64,000 nt of DNA from Anaeramoeba flamelloides (taxonomy: Eukaryota; Metamonada; Anaeramoebidae): NCBI GenBank assembly GCA_027625915.1, contig JANTQA010000057.1, forward strand, positions 10,974,001 to 11,038,000, read 5' to 3'. The notes beneath the pieces are model-generated. The model worked only from the letters and a program-made list of their open reading frames with translations, did no database searches and was not told the origin of the DNA. Below, piece after piece: positions 38,829 through 50,306 of the stretch; positions within the stretch are counted from its first letter, which is position 1; each line of letters begins with the position of its first letter. The position numbers and the translations under genes were made by a program.

Positions 38829-40096
38829 ATGTGTTTCAATCAACCAATCGCAGGAATTTTTACAGTTGTTGGATTTCTTCTTGCACTTTATATTAAAATT
38901 TTCTTTATGAAGAAAGATGAGCATGCATGGAGACTATTTTATGGAGTACTTTATTTCACTTCCATGGAATTGCTACAGTTTGTACAATACTTTTGGGTTG
39001 ATCAATGTGACAACATTTGGAATCAAGTTTTAACAATTGTATGTTTTGATCCACTTTTCCTCATACTCTTAAATTTCTAAAATATTTTTTTTTTAAACAC
39101 TTTTCGAACATTTAAACAAATAAACAAAACAACAAAAAAATTGTTCAGAGTCTTTCCACAGAAACTTGCTTTTTTTATTTAAAATTTTTTCTGTATAATC
39201 AAATCTCGCAAAAAATTTATTTTTTTTCTTTTTTTTTTTCCTACAAAAAAGAGTTTTTTTGATTCGTTAAAAATTAATTTTAAATAAATGAAAATTCCTT
39301 TTAAAACAAATTAGAAAAAAAAAAAAGAGAGAAAAAGACAATTTCGCGAATAAATAACTTGTTTCTCAAACAGACCCTTTTTTTTTGTTTCAATTTCACA
39401 ATTTAAACAAAAATCCAAAAAAACACAAAGAAAATTGAACTTAGTCAACATTCTAATCCAAACAAACCCAAACTATCCTTTTCGTTGATAATAACACAAC
39501 AATTATCCTGACAAACCAACTCCTATTTTAAAAACACTTCACAAAACAATCAACATTTATAGGTTGGCATTCTTCACATTTGTTTTCAACCAGTTTTTTC
39601 AAATTTAATGGCCTCTTATGACAAACCACAAAAACACAGAAGAGTCTTTGACAGCTTTGTAAGACCTTTAACAATCATTGGAGGATTATTTTTAGCCTCA
39701 AAATTATTTTTTTATGATTTTTCTCCATGTGATCCATTAGTTGAACCATTATGTGGCGAACGAACCTGTACTTTTTATGGAGCAGTTCACTTTGTTTGGC
39801 ATGCAAAACTCAGAGCACCAAATTACTTCACACCAGGTGCCTTTTTACATGCATTTTTAATGTTTGTACCACCTTTAATCATGAAAAACACCCTCAGCTC
39901 CTTAGGGCTACTTATCACAGGGCCACTCCTCGGATGGTACCTTTCACGCGGGCACTCTGAATGGGCTACAATTTGGTGCTTTTGGTCAATCGTACAAAAT
40001 GTTATTGGTATCGGTCTTTGCCTCCCTCGCCCAAGCAAACTTGATAACTTTCTTAAATTAAGACGTGCCCAAGAGAACAAAGAAAAATTAGATTAA
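38829..40096 (+). CDS. Multi-pass membrane protein resembling DUF5765, two exons
   Basis: Exon 1 is 38829..39038 (70 codons) and exon 2 is 39563..40096 (177 codons plus TAA), giving 247 residues. Seen: start MCFNQPIAG, then about seven hydrophobic segments, conserved-looking MELLQFVQYFWVDQC, and across the splice HICFQP (exon 2 begins VGILHICFQPVFSNL). The C-terminus is short and charged. Known: proteins annotated DUF5765 start MCW-S and carry a similar ME-LQ...DQC...H--FQP pattern; their function is unknown. The splice is chosen from donor GTATGT and acceptor TTTATAG, in phase 0. Without it, exon 1 would end after a few non-conserved residues, and exon 2 would lose the HICFQP motif. Family assignment is from memory of the pattern. 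Confidence 0.8.
39039..39562 (+). other. Intron of the DUF5765-like gene (524 nt)
   Basis: GTATGT donor, AG acceptor. T-rich in the first half with T runs, and A/C-rich in the last 200 nt (AAACAAACCCAAAC type). Confidence 0.9.
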
Positions 40097-40169
40097 ATTT
40101 AATCGTTTTGTATTGTTCTTTTTGAACATTTCGAACCATTTTTTGACTTTTTTTCCATTTTTTCTTTCT

Positions 40170-40237
40170 TAATCTTAATCTTTTTCTTTTTCTTTTTCTT
40201 TTTCTTTTTCTTTTTCTTTTTCTTTTTCTTTTTCTTT
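40170..40237. repeat. CTTTTT hexanucleotide microsatellite
   Basis: About ten uninterrupted CTTTTT units about 75 bp after the stop codon of the DUF5765-like gene, probably in its 3' region. Confidence 0.9.
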
Positions 40238-40523
40238 GATAACAAAAATATTTTTGAAATTTTTATTGGAACATGAATTAAATACTTTTTTATATTTTTA
40301 TTTTTGATATTGGCTATTGCTGTTCGAAACTTAAAGTAATTTCAATAATAAATTTAAATTTAAGAAGACATTATTATTTTTTTTTCTTTTCATTTCTTTT
40401 TTTTTTTTTTCTTTTTTATTATCTTGGATCTTCTTTTTTCCTTATGTTGGTGTAATTTCTTTTTTAAAATTATTAATATGTCACTTTGGCATAGAAGGTT
40501 CTATTTTTAAATAATTTATTTTA

Positions 40524-41040
40524 TTTTATTTTTTATTTTTTTTTTTTATTATTGAAGAGAGGTAATTCAACAAAATTACTTCCTATTTGCCGTTAGGTTT
40601 TTTTTAATTTGAGAAATAGATCGAAAATTTATTTAATTTTCTGTTTATTTCTTAAATTAAAAAAAAAACGCCGTTAGGTTTTTCAGAATTTAAAAGAATT
40701 GAGCAACATCTTTTATTTTACTCTATTCTTTTGAATTTTGGAAAAGCACCCTTAGGTTTTTTTTACTTTTTGAAATGTAAAGAAAATTTATTAAATTTTC
40801 TTTACATTCTAAAAATTAAAAAAAACCTAGGCACTCTACGGCACTTAACGTTAGTTTTTTTTTGATTTGAGAATTAAACCAAAAATTTCAATAAATTTTC
40901 GGTTTATTTCTCAAATTAAAAAAAACTGAGGCTCTTCCGAAAAAACTCAATTTTATTTAGAGTTTTTTATCATGCTTATAATGTAAGCAGGATTATAGCT
41001 AATATAATAGAATATCTTCTCTTTAAAAAATGAAAAGAAA
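40524..41040 (-). mobile_element. LINE-like 3' end with hairpin-array tail
   Basis: Read on the minus strand: a short decayed C-terminal frame (near 41030..40960), then alternating inverted repeats (about 40848..40930, 40750..40832, 40680..40745, 40593..40670), then a small hairpin GAAGTAATTTTGTTGAATTA, a CAATAATAAAA motif and a poly-A-like tail at 40560..40524. Modules recur at 56330..56890 and 61100..62195. Protein evidence is weak in this copy; the call rests on the shared modules and the A-tail. Confidence 0.5.
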
Positions 41041-41154
41041 AAAAAGTTATTTCTAAACAAAGACAAGAAATTGAAAAAGAAAAAGTAAAGAAAATTAACA
41101 ATGAAAAAAAAGAAAAAAATGAAAAAGTAATCTAAAAAAAATGAAAAGTAAAAT

Positions 41155-41470
41155 TTTTATTTTATTTATTTTTTTTTTTTTATTATTGAAGAAGTGTAAA
41201 TTACATTCTAGTTGCCCTTAGACTTAAATTCCCTTTTTGAAATTTAATCTTAAGATCACAAATTTGACGATTATTAATCAATGAAAATAATTTCAAACTT
41301 TCACAGTTAAAAATTATTTCATTAAGATTTATTCTTTATAATTTATTTTGAAAAATTAATCTATTATTTTTATAGGAAGGACATACTCATAAAAAATGAT
41401 AAATATTTTCTATAATTTCCTTCTGTTTATACTTTAAACAAAAAGGATAAAATTTTATTTGAATTCTTAT
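41155..41470 (-). mobile_element. LINE-like reverse-transcriptase C-terminal relic with A-tail
   Basis: On the minus strand it codes, with breaks, for CLKYKQKEIIENIYHFL then CPSYKNNRLIFQNKL and LNEIIFNCESLKLFSLINNR, and ends GTAATTTACACTTCTTCAAT before an A-rich tail. The C/H/C and CP-Y pattern resembles the zinc knuckle at the end of many non-LTR retrotransposon proteins. It is homologous to 57335..57650 in opposite orientation over about 290 bp. Both are 5'-truncated. Confidence 0.6.
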
Positions 41471-41599
41471 TAATTACATAGTAATATCTATTTATGCAGT
41501 TGTTGAATGTTCTGAATTTTAAAAATTCTCATATTTAAACTAATACAAGAAAATGAGAAAGAAACAAAAGAGAGCAAAAAAAAAATAAAATAAAAAGTA

Positions 41600-41960
41600 A
41601 AAGTTTATTTATTTAGTTTTTTTTTTACACCTAAGGTGTTGAATTGGTTGTTGGTCGTTTCATTTTATGCTCAAAATTTCTTTGGAATACCACCTTAATT
41701 TATTTTAAGAAACAGATTTAAATATTTTAACAACTAGTAATCAAATGTATAAAATTATTTTTATTAGGTTTAAATTCGAACTTTATCGATAAAAAACTTC
41801 TAAAATAAGTTCTTTTTAAGAATAAAACTTTATTTTCGAAATTTTTTCTTTTGGTTATCGAAATAAACGTCTTAAATTTTGAATGTTATATCATCCCAGA
41901 TAGGTTTCAGATTAAAAACCATGTTTCACATTTTTTTCATTATAAGGTACCTTTCAGATT
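41600..41960 (-). mobile_element. Possible retroelement 3' end
   Basis: Minus-strand frame with NKVLFLKRTYFRSFLSIKFE then a stop, followed by a palindrome CACCTTAGGTG and an A-rich tail at 41630..41605. Same orientation and layout as the two LINE-like ends before it, but the family link is not shown. Confidence 0.35.
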
Positions 41961-44038
41961 TTTCTCTCTCATTTCATGTCAAAATATGAATTACTACCCG
42001 AAACCTTAGTTCACAATATAAAAATAGCATAAAAAGTTAAAATTATAAAAAAAGAGTTTTCTTTTTCTTTTTTTTTAATCAATAATAACTAGCGATATTT
42101 TTTCTACAAATAAAAAAGAAATTGAAATAAATTTACAATGCTTAGATATAATATTGAAATAAAAATATTATTTTTTTGAAATTTTTATGTTTAGAATATT
42201 TTTACAATTTAATATTCTTGCAAACTTTTTTTTTTAATTGTTTTTTTTTTAGTTAAAAAGGGTTTGGTTTTTAATTTGAATTAATTTTTCGATTATTTAC
42301 AAGTCCCAGTTTAAAATAGAAAGAGAAAAATGAAAAATGAAAGATAATTATTTTAGAACACTTTTTGAAATTAATAGTCTAATCTAAAACTCAAAAATTT
42401 CAAAAAAACTACAATTTCAATTTTTCTGAACAATTTATAAGACATTTTATAGGTAACAAAGAGAATTTATATAATCTGAGTTTCAAAAAAAAACATAATT
42501 TGTACAAAATAAAAATCATTACTTGGAAAATAAATCAACTAAATTCGTAAAAATCTCACACTATTCAAAGATTTTAAACTTATAACAATGATATAGGTTC
42601 TTTCAATTTGGATTTAATTATTAATTTAAAAACAATTTTTTTTTTCATTTTTTGATTTTTTAGTTTTATTTTCATTTCTTTTTTCACGCGTGACATTGTT
42701 GATCAGTTTAGTTCAGGAAATCTGTTACAATAGTTAATATAAAGTTAAAGTTGGATAAAGTTGAATAGAAAAATCATATATCATCAGTTGATGGTTTCTG
42801 GCATTTGACCAAACAATAAAGAAATTGGCTTTAAAATTTCAGTAATAGGTATTAATCCAGTTTAAACTTTTTCAATTTCAGATCTCTTTCTTGATCAGTG
42901 AAAAATAAGTAGACTATTGTTTGAAAAAATTTCTTTCAATATCATTCCACAATTAAAATCGATTTGACAATCTTTTTCTGGGAGGGAATAGTCTGTTTAA
43001 AAACTTGTGACAAAAAAGTTTTCTAAAGTAACTTATAAAATAGATGAAAAACTTGAGTTGACCAATTTTCATGGGGTTATTAACAAAATTTTTCCCATTT
43101 ACACACATTATAAAAAAGTGAGTACTTTATTTAAAAAATTTATCAAGTTTTCGAGTTTGAAAAAAGTAAAAACTTTGTCAAAATTTAAACTTTTTTGACG
43201 TTTTCTATTTTAAAAAAGTGAGTTCTCAACCTTTAAATGAGAGCTGGAGGTTGGATCGAAAGGAAAGCACTTTTTTTTAAAAAAAGTTCATGCTTTATTA
43301 AAACAGAAAACGAAAAAAAAAGTTTTATTTCTGACAATTTAATCGTAAAAAATAGTTTTTACTTTTTTCAAATGGCTGTTTGGTGCAAATACCAGTAAAT
43401 TTTGGTTACACATTTTGTTTTTTCATTCTGAAATTGCTTAGCTAATGTACAAAAGCAATTGGAAACATAACCCAAGTCGGTTCGTTTCTTGTTTTTGTCA
43501 GCCTTAATGATGTGTTAAATAAACGTTATTCCATTCATTTCACAATAAATGAGCCTTGAGCATTTTTCGAAGCTTTACAGAATGGATTTTCAATACAAAT
43601 TTCTTGGTGTTCACCAGATTTGTTGTGGTTGAAGAAAAAAGAAATAGAGGTGGTTTCAAATATTTTCCTTCCGATTATTCGAAGGTGTTGAAACAATGTT
43701 AAATTTTTGTTTGTAATTTTAAATTAATGTTGTTGTTAAAAAAAAAAATAAAAGTATATCTGTTGTTAAAGATCGAGTTCCCAAGCAGAGGCTAAGTAAA
43801 AAACAATTCTATTGAAAAGTAAAAAAAAAAATCTAATAAAAAAAAAAATGAAAAAAAAAAAGAAAAAGAAAAAGCAAAAGCAAAAAAGCCTAAAAAAAAA
43901 AAAAATAATTGTTTTTAAAAAAAGGATTGTTTATTTCTTTTGTTGTTTCAGAGACTGTCTATTTATTTTTGTGTTTGTTTGGGAAAAAAATTGTTTTTGG
44001 GGTATTGATCGGAAAAAGCAATTTCTTTGTTTGTTCAT
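41961..44038. other. AT-rich spacer downstream of eL30
   Basis: No gene supported. A minus-strand frame around 43540..43640 (SGEHQEICIENPFCKASKNA, then a stop) has protein-like composition but no known relative and no clear exon partner. The stretch nearest eL30 is A-rich. Confidence 0.5.
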
Positions 44039-44368
44039 TTAATTTTGTTTTGTAAGAGTTTCAAGAATATCTGAGTCGCCTTGGTCTAAAACTGTTACCA
44101 CTGATGTTCTAAAATATTTACCACAGGCACGACCAAGATCGATATTGTTACCATTGAATTGATGGAATTTACATCGTGAAAGCATTGCATAGTATTGGAT
44201 TTCAGATTTTTTAAGTGGTGGGCAATTGTTAGCTACAATTAACAACTTTCCTTCACCTTTACGTAAATCTTTAAGACACTGCTGGGTTCCAAGATGGTAT
44301 TTTCCTGATTTGATAACAAGTGCAAGTTTGGATCCAATTCCTTCGTTTTTTTTAGATTTTTTGGACAT
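44039..44368 (-). CDS. RPL30: 60S ribosomal protein L30 (eL30)
   Basis: Large-subunit ribosomal protein of the L7Ae/L30e RNA-binding fold. Single exon, 109 residues (animals 115), ATG at 44368, TAA stop. Seen: LALVIKSGKYHLGTQQCLKD, LLIVANNCPPLKKSEIQYYA, then NGNNIDLGRACGKYFR and the terminal DQGDSDI. All key family blocks are present, including the ANNCP and GNN-LG-ACG RNA-contacting loops. The upstream repeat 44440..44880 lies just 5' of it. Confidence 0.97.
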   Translation of the reverse strand: MSKKSKKNEGIGSKLALVIKSGKYHLGTQQCLKDLRKGEGKLLIVANNCPPLKKSEIQYYAMLSRCKFHQFNGNNIDLGRACGKYFRTSVVTVLDQGDSDILETLTKQN

Positions 44369-44439
44369 TCTATAATTTCAAGATAAATTAAAAAAATAAA
44401 AATGAAAAACCATCAGATGAAATCACAACAAAAATTGTA

Positions 44440-45010
44440 CAAAAATTGGAGTTACTTTTTTTACTTGTTAACAGTTTGGTTTTTTTTTTAATTGTTCAAA
44501 ATTTTGAAAAAAATTACAAGATCAAAATTCAATAAACTTTCAATATAAAAGTTGTCCGATAATTCAACATTTAAAAATTGGAAATTAGTACAACTTTCCA
44601 CTTTTCGGTTTTCTTAAAAAGAGTTTCAGCTTATGGAAAGTTAACAAATATCTTTCTTTTCAATAACTTTGAAAAATTTCATTTAAATTTCAAAATGTTT
44701 TCTTTTGTTAATTCTTATTTGGAACCCATTTTTTGGTTTTTAAAAGTTTGTATCAAGTCTTTGAAATTTGAAAAAAATCTGAAAGAATAGCAGAGACTGA
44801 AATCTTTCAGACTGTCAACTTGAAAGCCCCAAAAAGTCTTGAAAGTATTTGTATGGATTGTCGTCATCTGGACCTGAGATAAAAAAATTGTGTTAACTTT
44901 TTTCTATTAACAAGCTTTTGTTTTTTTGTGTGTATTTCTATTTTTTCTGAAATTATAAAGATGAAAATTGAAGAACTTTCCATTTAAGGTTTACAATACC
45001 ATGGAATTAA
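44440..45010. repeat. Repeat placed just upstream of eL30, copy 2, with partial second unit
   Basis: 44440..44880 aligns with 29960..30440. At 44876..45010 the sequence restarts with the first part of the unit (AAAAAAATTGTG, TCTGAAATTATAAAGATGAAAA), so the repeat is partly tandem here. Confidence 0.65.
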
Positions 45011-46690
45011 AAAAAGATTATCTTGTATCAGGTGTAATGAAATGTTATTTTGGTTTTCGTTTGATCCATCTTTGGCTTTATTATGAATTCTAATGTGGTT
45101 TCAAAAAAGTCTTTAAACAAGGAAAATTTTCAGTTTTTTTTTTTAAAGCAGGGTTGAAGAGGGTTAAGTCTAATAGTTAGGAAGGTATTTAATCACAAGT
45201 TTAGGTTTTTGTGTTACCAATTAAAAAAAAAATTTAAGATTGGTTTAATTTGATGCTTTTAAAAAAAATTTTTTTTCTAGTAAATTGATTCTAAAGGAAA
45301 TGAAAATTACATTGACAACACAAAAATCAATTTTTATTTATTTATTCATTACCCCTGAACCCAGTGTTTTAGTTTCTTTAATTCAGATTTCTGGAAAAAA
45401 ATAAGAAATATTATACTCTTTAAATACTTTATGAAACCACATTAAAATTCATTAAGAAGTTGAAGATCAATCATCCTGGAACGATAATAGAATGAACTTA
45501 AACTCAGCACATGATAATATTTTTTTACATTCTTCAGATACTGTTAACCTTAAGGATAAATAAATGTAAAAAACATATTATAGCTAATTTTATAGTAAAT
45601 TAAAAAAAAAATTAACACATCTTGAAAATGTATAATAAAGTAAAAATCGGATTATAAAAATACCCTAAATACATTTTATACTATTTTAGGAAAACAATTA
45701 ATTATTCTAAAAGTTTGATCCTTTTTTCTCATCTTTTGAAAAAATCAAAATTGAACATGTTTCCAAATTATTTCAAAAAACATTATTTTAATTGAAGAAG
45801 AAAGAAAGCTTGTTACTTCTGAAGGAAGTATATAAAAAACTTAAAAATGTATACACTTAGTTTGGTAATAATCCAATTGATTATTTGTTTTTTTTTTTTT
45901 GCAAATTAGTATCCTCTCAAATTTTAATTTGTTATTTGAATTTTACTAATCAAAAGAATGTTATATTGCACAATACCATTTTTATTTTCAAGCGACTCAT
46001 TGAATATGAATCAAATTCACGATAAATTGTTGGACACTAAAATCATAAAATAATTCCTTCATTGTTATAATAAAATATTCTCAATTAAAAAGATATTTTT
46101 TATATTTCAAATTCTTTTAATATATTTTTTTTTACTATTTAACTGTAAAAAAAAATTCAATTTTTTTACTGCTTTAAGTTGCACTATTTAGAAAGAAACT
46201 TTCAACAAAAAGATATGGTATAAAAGAATATACAAAGAAGACTTTTTTTTTGAATTTTTAATCAAATTATTTTACAAAAATCTGAAATTTGTGCCTTATT
46301 TTTGATATTTTTTTATACTTTAGCTTTCATTAAAAGTCTATCGCTTAAAAGTGGAAAATATGTGAAAAAAGTGATTTCTTTATATATTAAGTTTTTTTCA
46401 TCAAATTTGTTTTTTTTCCAAAAACTATAAAACCTCAAAAGTACGACTTAACTTGAGAGGTTTTTTATCAACTAACTTGATGTTTCTAAAGTTAAAAACC
46501 CCATTTAATGAAATGATAAAACTGTATGGGGTTGTTTTTGTTTTTTGAATTCTGAAAATTATTTTCGATTTTGATTTTTTATTTCTTCCCTAAACATTTT
46601 TATTCTATTATTAAATCGACCATTTTTAATATGAGAAACTACAAGTCCGCTGACAAAAAAACTCTCCAACTGTGTTACATTTTAAATGTT
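45011..46690. other. Spacer with relics
   Basis: Contains a partial third copy of the segmental repeat at about 45560..45810 (TTAGGAAAACAATTAATTAT, AAGTTTGATCC, AAAATTGAACATG) and a decayed relative of the mariner-like MITE at about 46170..46365 (AGAAACTTTCAAC, TTTGTGCCTTA). No gene. Confidence 0.55.
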
Positions 46691-46695
46691 TTATA

Positions 46696-47251
46696 AACTC
46701 CTTTTCAGTCAAAGTGGTTCAATTTTATGAAGAAAGAGAATATATTCTATGAGTTTAATTCATTATTCTTCTCATAATAAAATTTTTCATTCTTAAATCT
46801 AATCATTTTTTCTCATCTTGAAATTTTTTTTTTAGTTTTTTCATTTTTTTTTGATTTTGATTTTACTTTTTTTTTGTAATTTTTTTACATTTTAAATTTA
46901 AAAAGAAAATTCATTGAAACACCAAATTAACGTTAAGAAAAGTGAGGATTTAAATTTTCTTTAAAAATGAATATTACTATATTTAAAAAAAATTTTTGTA
47001 ATATATTTTATAATTTTTAAATGAAATTGAGAATTTTACTTTAGAGCGTTCCAATGAAAGGGATCCAAAATTATTTTCAACATTTTTTAATTTTTTTGAA
47101 AATTTATCTTTGTTCCGGTTTATTATTTATAATTATTGACTCTAATACGAAGTTTATTATTTCTCTTATTTTTAAACAACTTAGTTTTGTCGATTCTTAA
47201 AAAAAGTTAATTTTTCAATTTAGGTTGGGCCACTTTGAGTGAAATGGAGTT
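46696..47251. mobile_element. MITE-like element (AACTC..AGTCAAAG family), intact ends
   Basis: Ends AACTCCTTTTCAGTCAAAGT and CACTTTGAGTGAAATGGAGTT are inverted repeats with two or three mismatches, flanked by TA at 46694..46695 and 47252..47253. Non-coding, 556 bp, interior homologous to 50519..51068 and 23690..24110. Confidence 0.8.
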
Positions 47252-47328
47252 TAGTTTTTGGAAAATTACAATTTACTAAAAAAAATTTTCATAATAAGAC
47301 ATCGCTTTTTACACATGCGAACTGACTA

Positions 47329-47523
47329 CAGTGAGTTCCGCCTTCAAGACACAAACTTTCAACGAAATTTAATGCACAATAAAATCTCAAATTAAGGAAC
47401 GATTTTTTGAATTTTTTTTTTTACAAATTATTTCACTAGAATTTGAATTTTGTGCCTTAATTGGTGATTTTTTTGGACCTTAAATTTCGTTGAAAGTTTG
47501 TGTATTAAAAGTGGGACTGGCTG
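47329..47523. mobile_element. Mariner-like MITE with CAGTGAGT ends
   Basis: About 70-bp terminal inverted repeats containing a perfect 20-plus-bp match around CACAAACTTTCAACGAAATT. Outer ends CAGTGAGTTCC and GGGACTGGCTG, flanked by TA at 47327..47328 and 47524..47525. 195 bp, non-coding. The CAGTNNNT start and TA flank are typical of Tc1/mariner. An older copy is near 46170..46365. Confidence 0.8.
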
Positions 47524-47525
47524 TA

Positions 47526-48710
47526 TATAAAATTTTAAAAAAATCATAAGAGAACAATGAAAATTTGATTTTTTCACTAATATTGTCAAAAATCTTTCAA
47601 AATAATTGTAGTTCCCAGATCTTTTCTTAACCAATAGTTTTTATTATAATGTGAAGTTTTCAAAAAGTGAGAAATTAATGAATTTTGTATTTTTTTAAGA
47701 ATAATTTATTCATTTTCATGATAGGTTTTATTCTCTTAACATAGGTATAAAAGTCAGCAATAAATCCAATTAATAATGGAGAAAGAGAAGTTCTCCGACA
47801 AATAAATATTATTTCTTTTGAATTGTAAGGATATAGATATTTTATTGTTATTTCATTTTTTAAATAACTCCATTCGTTTTATACACAAATATATTTTATT
47901 CTTTGGTTGCCAGATCATAAACATTTGAATCAAAAGAAAAAGAATTATAAATGTAATGTATGTGAAGAATTTGTTTGAATTGAAAATCCTGATATCATAT
48001 AAAAAACTAACCTTTGTGGAATTAATTCGAAAAAATTTTCATTTTACTTTTTTTACTTTTACAAAGAGAATGCCCAACACTCTAGTTATTGAAATTGATA
48101 TTCTGCTTTTATTTGTTTGATACTTTTTTACAATATTTTATATCTTGTGAGGAACTAATAGACCTCTAGGAAATAAATTTCAGAATTAAAAACACAAAAT
48201 AATTTAATCTAATTTTTTCCCCATTAATTTTCAAACACGGCAAATTAATGAGAAAAAATTTTTACTTCTTTTTCTTTTTTCTTTTTTCATCATCAAAAGA
48301 ACGGATTATAGAAAAATTAATTTAACTCGATTAAACAGATTCTAAATTCAATCACTCAATATTTCATGTTAAACATACACCAACATTTGTTGTTTTTTCT
48401 CTTCCACTTTACTTAAATAACAAAAAAAGAAAAAGAATAAGATCAAATGAAACTTTTAGATGCGAAAATCCTGTTCCTTGTTGGGCATTATTGAAATTAT
48501 GGACATTTTTCTGTTTATTAATTTACAAAGGGTCAAATCAATCTTAAACCATGAAAGCAACAAGTAAATAAGTTATGATAAATAAAGTTGAATCATTTTT
48601 TAATTTTTTTCTCTTTTTCTTGTAAAAAAAAACAGAAAAACAACAATTTTTTACTTTTCCAACTTTTTTCAAAGAAAAAAAAAAAAAAGAAAAACAAACA
48701 GATACCAATT
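47526..48710. other. AT-rich spacer upstream of the TPR gene
   Basis: No gene or RNA supported. A TTTTTTCCCCATTAATTTTC tract near 48208..48235 resembles one end of the ACTGGTATTTGAAT family. The last 120 nt are T-rich then A-rich 5' leader in frame with the TPR gene but without similarity. Confidence 0.5.
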
Positions 48711-50306
48711 ATGTTAAAATCAATTTACAACTGGATCAAAAGCAAACCATATCTTCTTGAACAATTTTCTATTTTTGTTGATGGCGTTGAGATCGATGCA
48801 TCGAAATCGATCCGCAACACAGGGTATGTTGAAGAAACGATTTCACTTATCAAGCAATTAGATCTCTTTGCAGCTGCCGACTCGTTTGGCAAGGCTGTTG
48901 GATTTAATCCTGATCGAATAACGGAATTGCTCAATATCGTGCGTGAAGACTTGGTGATCGTTGATCGAATCCTTTTGGTGATCCTTGAGGAGCTATCGAA
49001 GCATATTAACTACACGTTCTTAAATACAAGCAAAGTCTTTTCATTGACGCATGAAGGAGGGACCTTCAAGGCGCTTCAGCATTTGCTAGGTTCTTTAAAG
49101 CTTGACTATAACTTTGTGATGGAGTATTTCAAGCTACTGGAAAACAAAAAGTTTAAGCAATCCACGCAGATGCTCATGTCTGTCTTTCAAATGCCACAGT
49201 GGCTTGAAAAGCTGGACTCGTTGAAGGGCATTAAGCAATTTTTCCGTAATAAGCAAATGAAAGAGATTAGCAAAGCGCTTTGCAAAGTATTCCCATTAAA
49301 GGAAGAGGACTTTAATCAACTGTTTGAAGGCTTTGGAAGGATCAAGAAAATTTTTGAAGAAGAGCAAATGGAGCAAAAGCTGGAAGAATTCTTAACACCG
49401 TTAATCCCAAAGATGAAACAAATCGAAGACCCCCTAGAGGCATTGTATCACAAAATTAAGCCCACAGTTAATGGCAAATTTTGGCTCTATTTTGCACAGT
49501 TGCGATACTCCAGTAACAGTTACAAGGTTAGCTACGAATGCCTCGAAAAGGCACAAAAGCTATCCCCAGAGGATCCCGAGATTTGGAATTTACTGGGAAT
49601 GAATTGTATCAAATTACAGAAATATGATGAGGCCCTAACCAATTTTGATAAGGCGCTAGAATTGAAAAACGATAAGGCAGAATTTTGGAATAATAAGGGA
49701 TCACTTTTATCCTTAATGGGCGACAACGAAAAGGCCAATACTCATTATGAAAAGGCGTCATCGCTTGATTCATCCAATCCTGATTTGTTAATACACAGAG
49801 CAAGTATTCTTTTTAACAAAGCCAAATTTGATGACGCAATAAGCATCATTGGCAAGGCTTTAGAAATAGATCCCGAAAATGGCTTGAATTGGTTGTACAG
49901 GGCCACCATTTTGCTTTTAAATAACCAAAACGAAGATCCCATCCCAGATCTTGACAATGCCATGAAATTTATTGATCTTGAACTTCGCGATTCCGCTCCT
50001 TATTATTTCCTAACAAACGGCCACGTTTCTTTTGCTAAAGGGAAATTTAAAAATGCAATATGGGAATACGAGCAATTTGTTGATAAATCATTAATGTCAA
50101 TTAACCAAAGATATTTAGGAATCGGGTTTTTATTTATGGGAATTGCCTATGAAAAATTAGAAAATATCGAAAAAGCTAAAGATAATTTTCAACTTGCAAA
50201 AAATAGTCTCAAAAACAATCAATTTGTTATTGAATGTTTTAAAAGAGTTGGTGGAGTAATTGAAAATGAAAATGAAAAGGAAAAGGAAAAGGAAAAGGAA
50301 AATTAA
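48711..50306 (+). CDS. TPR-repeat protein
   Basis: 531 residues, single exon, TAA stop. Residues about 1 to 250 are helical and unrecognised (start MLKSIYNWIKSKPYLLEQFS). Residues about 256 to 500 form at least five tetratricopeptide repeats with canonical spacing, for example EIWNLLGMNCIKLQKYDEAL and AEFWNNKGSLLSLMGDNEKA, then KFDDAISIIGKALEIDPENG. The C-terminus is a Glu/Lys/Asn run. TPRs are protein-binding superhelices, so the partner sets the function and none can be named. The ATG at 48711 is chosen because the in-frame sequence upstream is Phe/Lys homopolymer of leader type. Confidence 0.88.
   Translation: MLKSIYNWIKSKPYLLEQFSIFVDGVEIDASKSIRNTGYVEETISLIKQLDLFAAADSFGKAVGFNPDRITELLNIVREDLVIVDRILLVILEELSKHINYTFLNTSKVFSLTHEGGTFKALQHLLGSLKLDYNFVMEYFKLLENKKFKQSTQMLMSVFQMPQWLEKLDSLKGIKQFFRNKQMKEISKALCKVFPLKEEDFNQLFEGFGRIKKIFEEEQMEQKLEEFLTPLIPKMKQIEDPLEALYHKIKPTVNGKFWLYFAQLRYSSNSYKVSYECLEKAQKLSPEDPEIWNLLGMNCIKLQKYDEALTNFDKALELKNDKAEFWNNKGSLLSLMGDNEKANTHYEKASSLDSSNPDLLIHRASILFNKAKFDDAISIIGKALEIDPENGLNWLYRATILLLNNQNEDPIPDLDNAMKFIDLELRDSAPYYFLTNGHVSFAKGKFKNAIWEYEQFVDKSLMSINQRYLGIGFLFMGIAYEKLENIEKAKDNFQLAKNSLKNNQFVIECFKRVGGVIENENEKEKEKEKEN

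Noticed and set aside
43540-43640. Minus-strand frame SGEHQEICIENPFCKASKNA
   Set aside because: Only about 30 codons, no start, no acceptor that I can justify, no known family.
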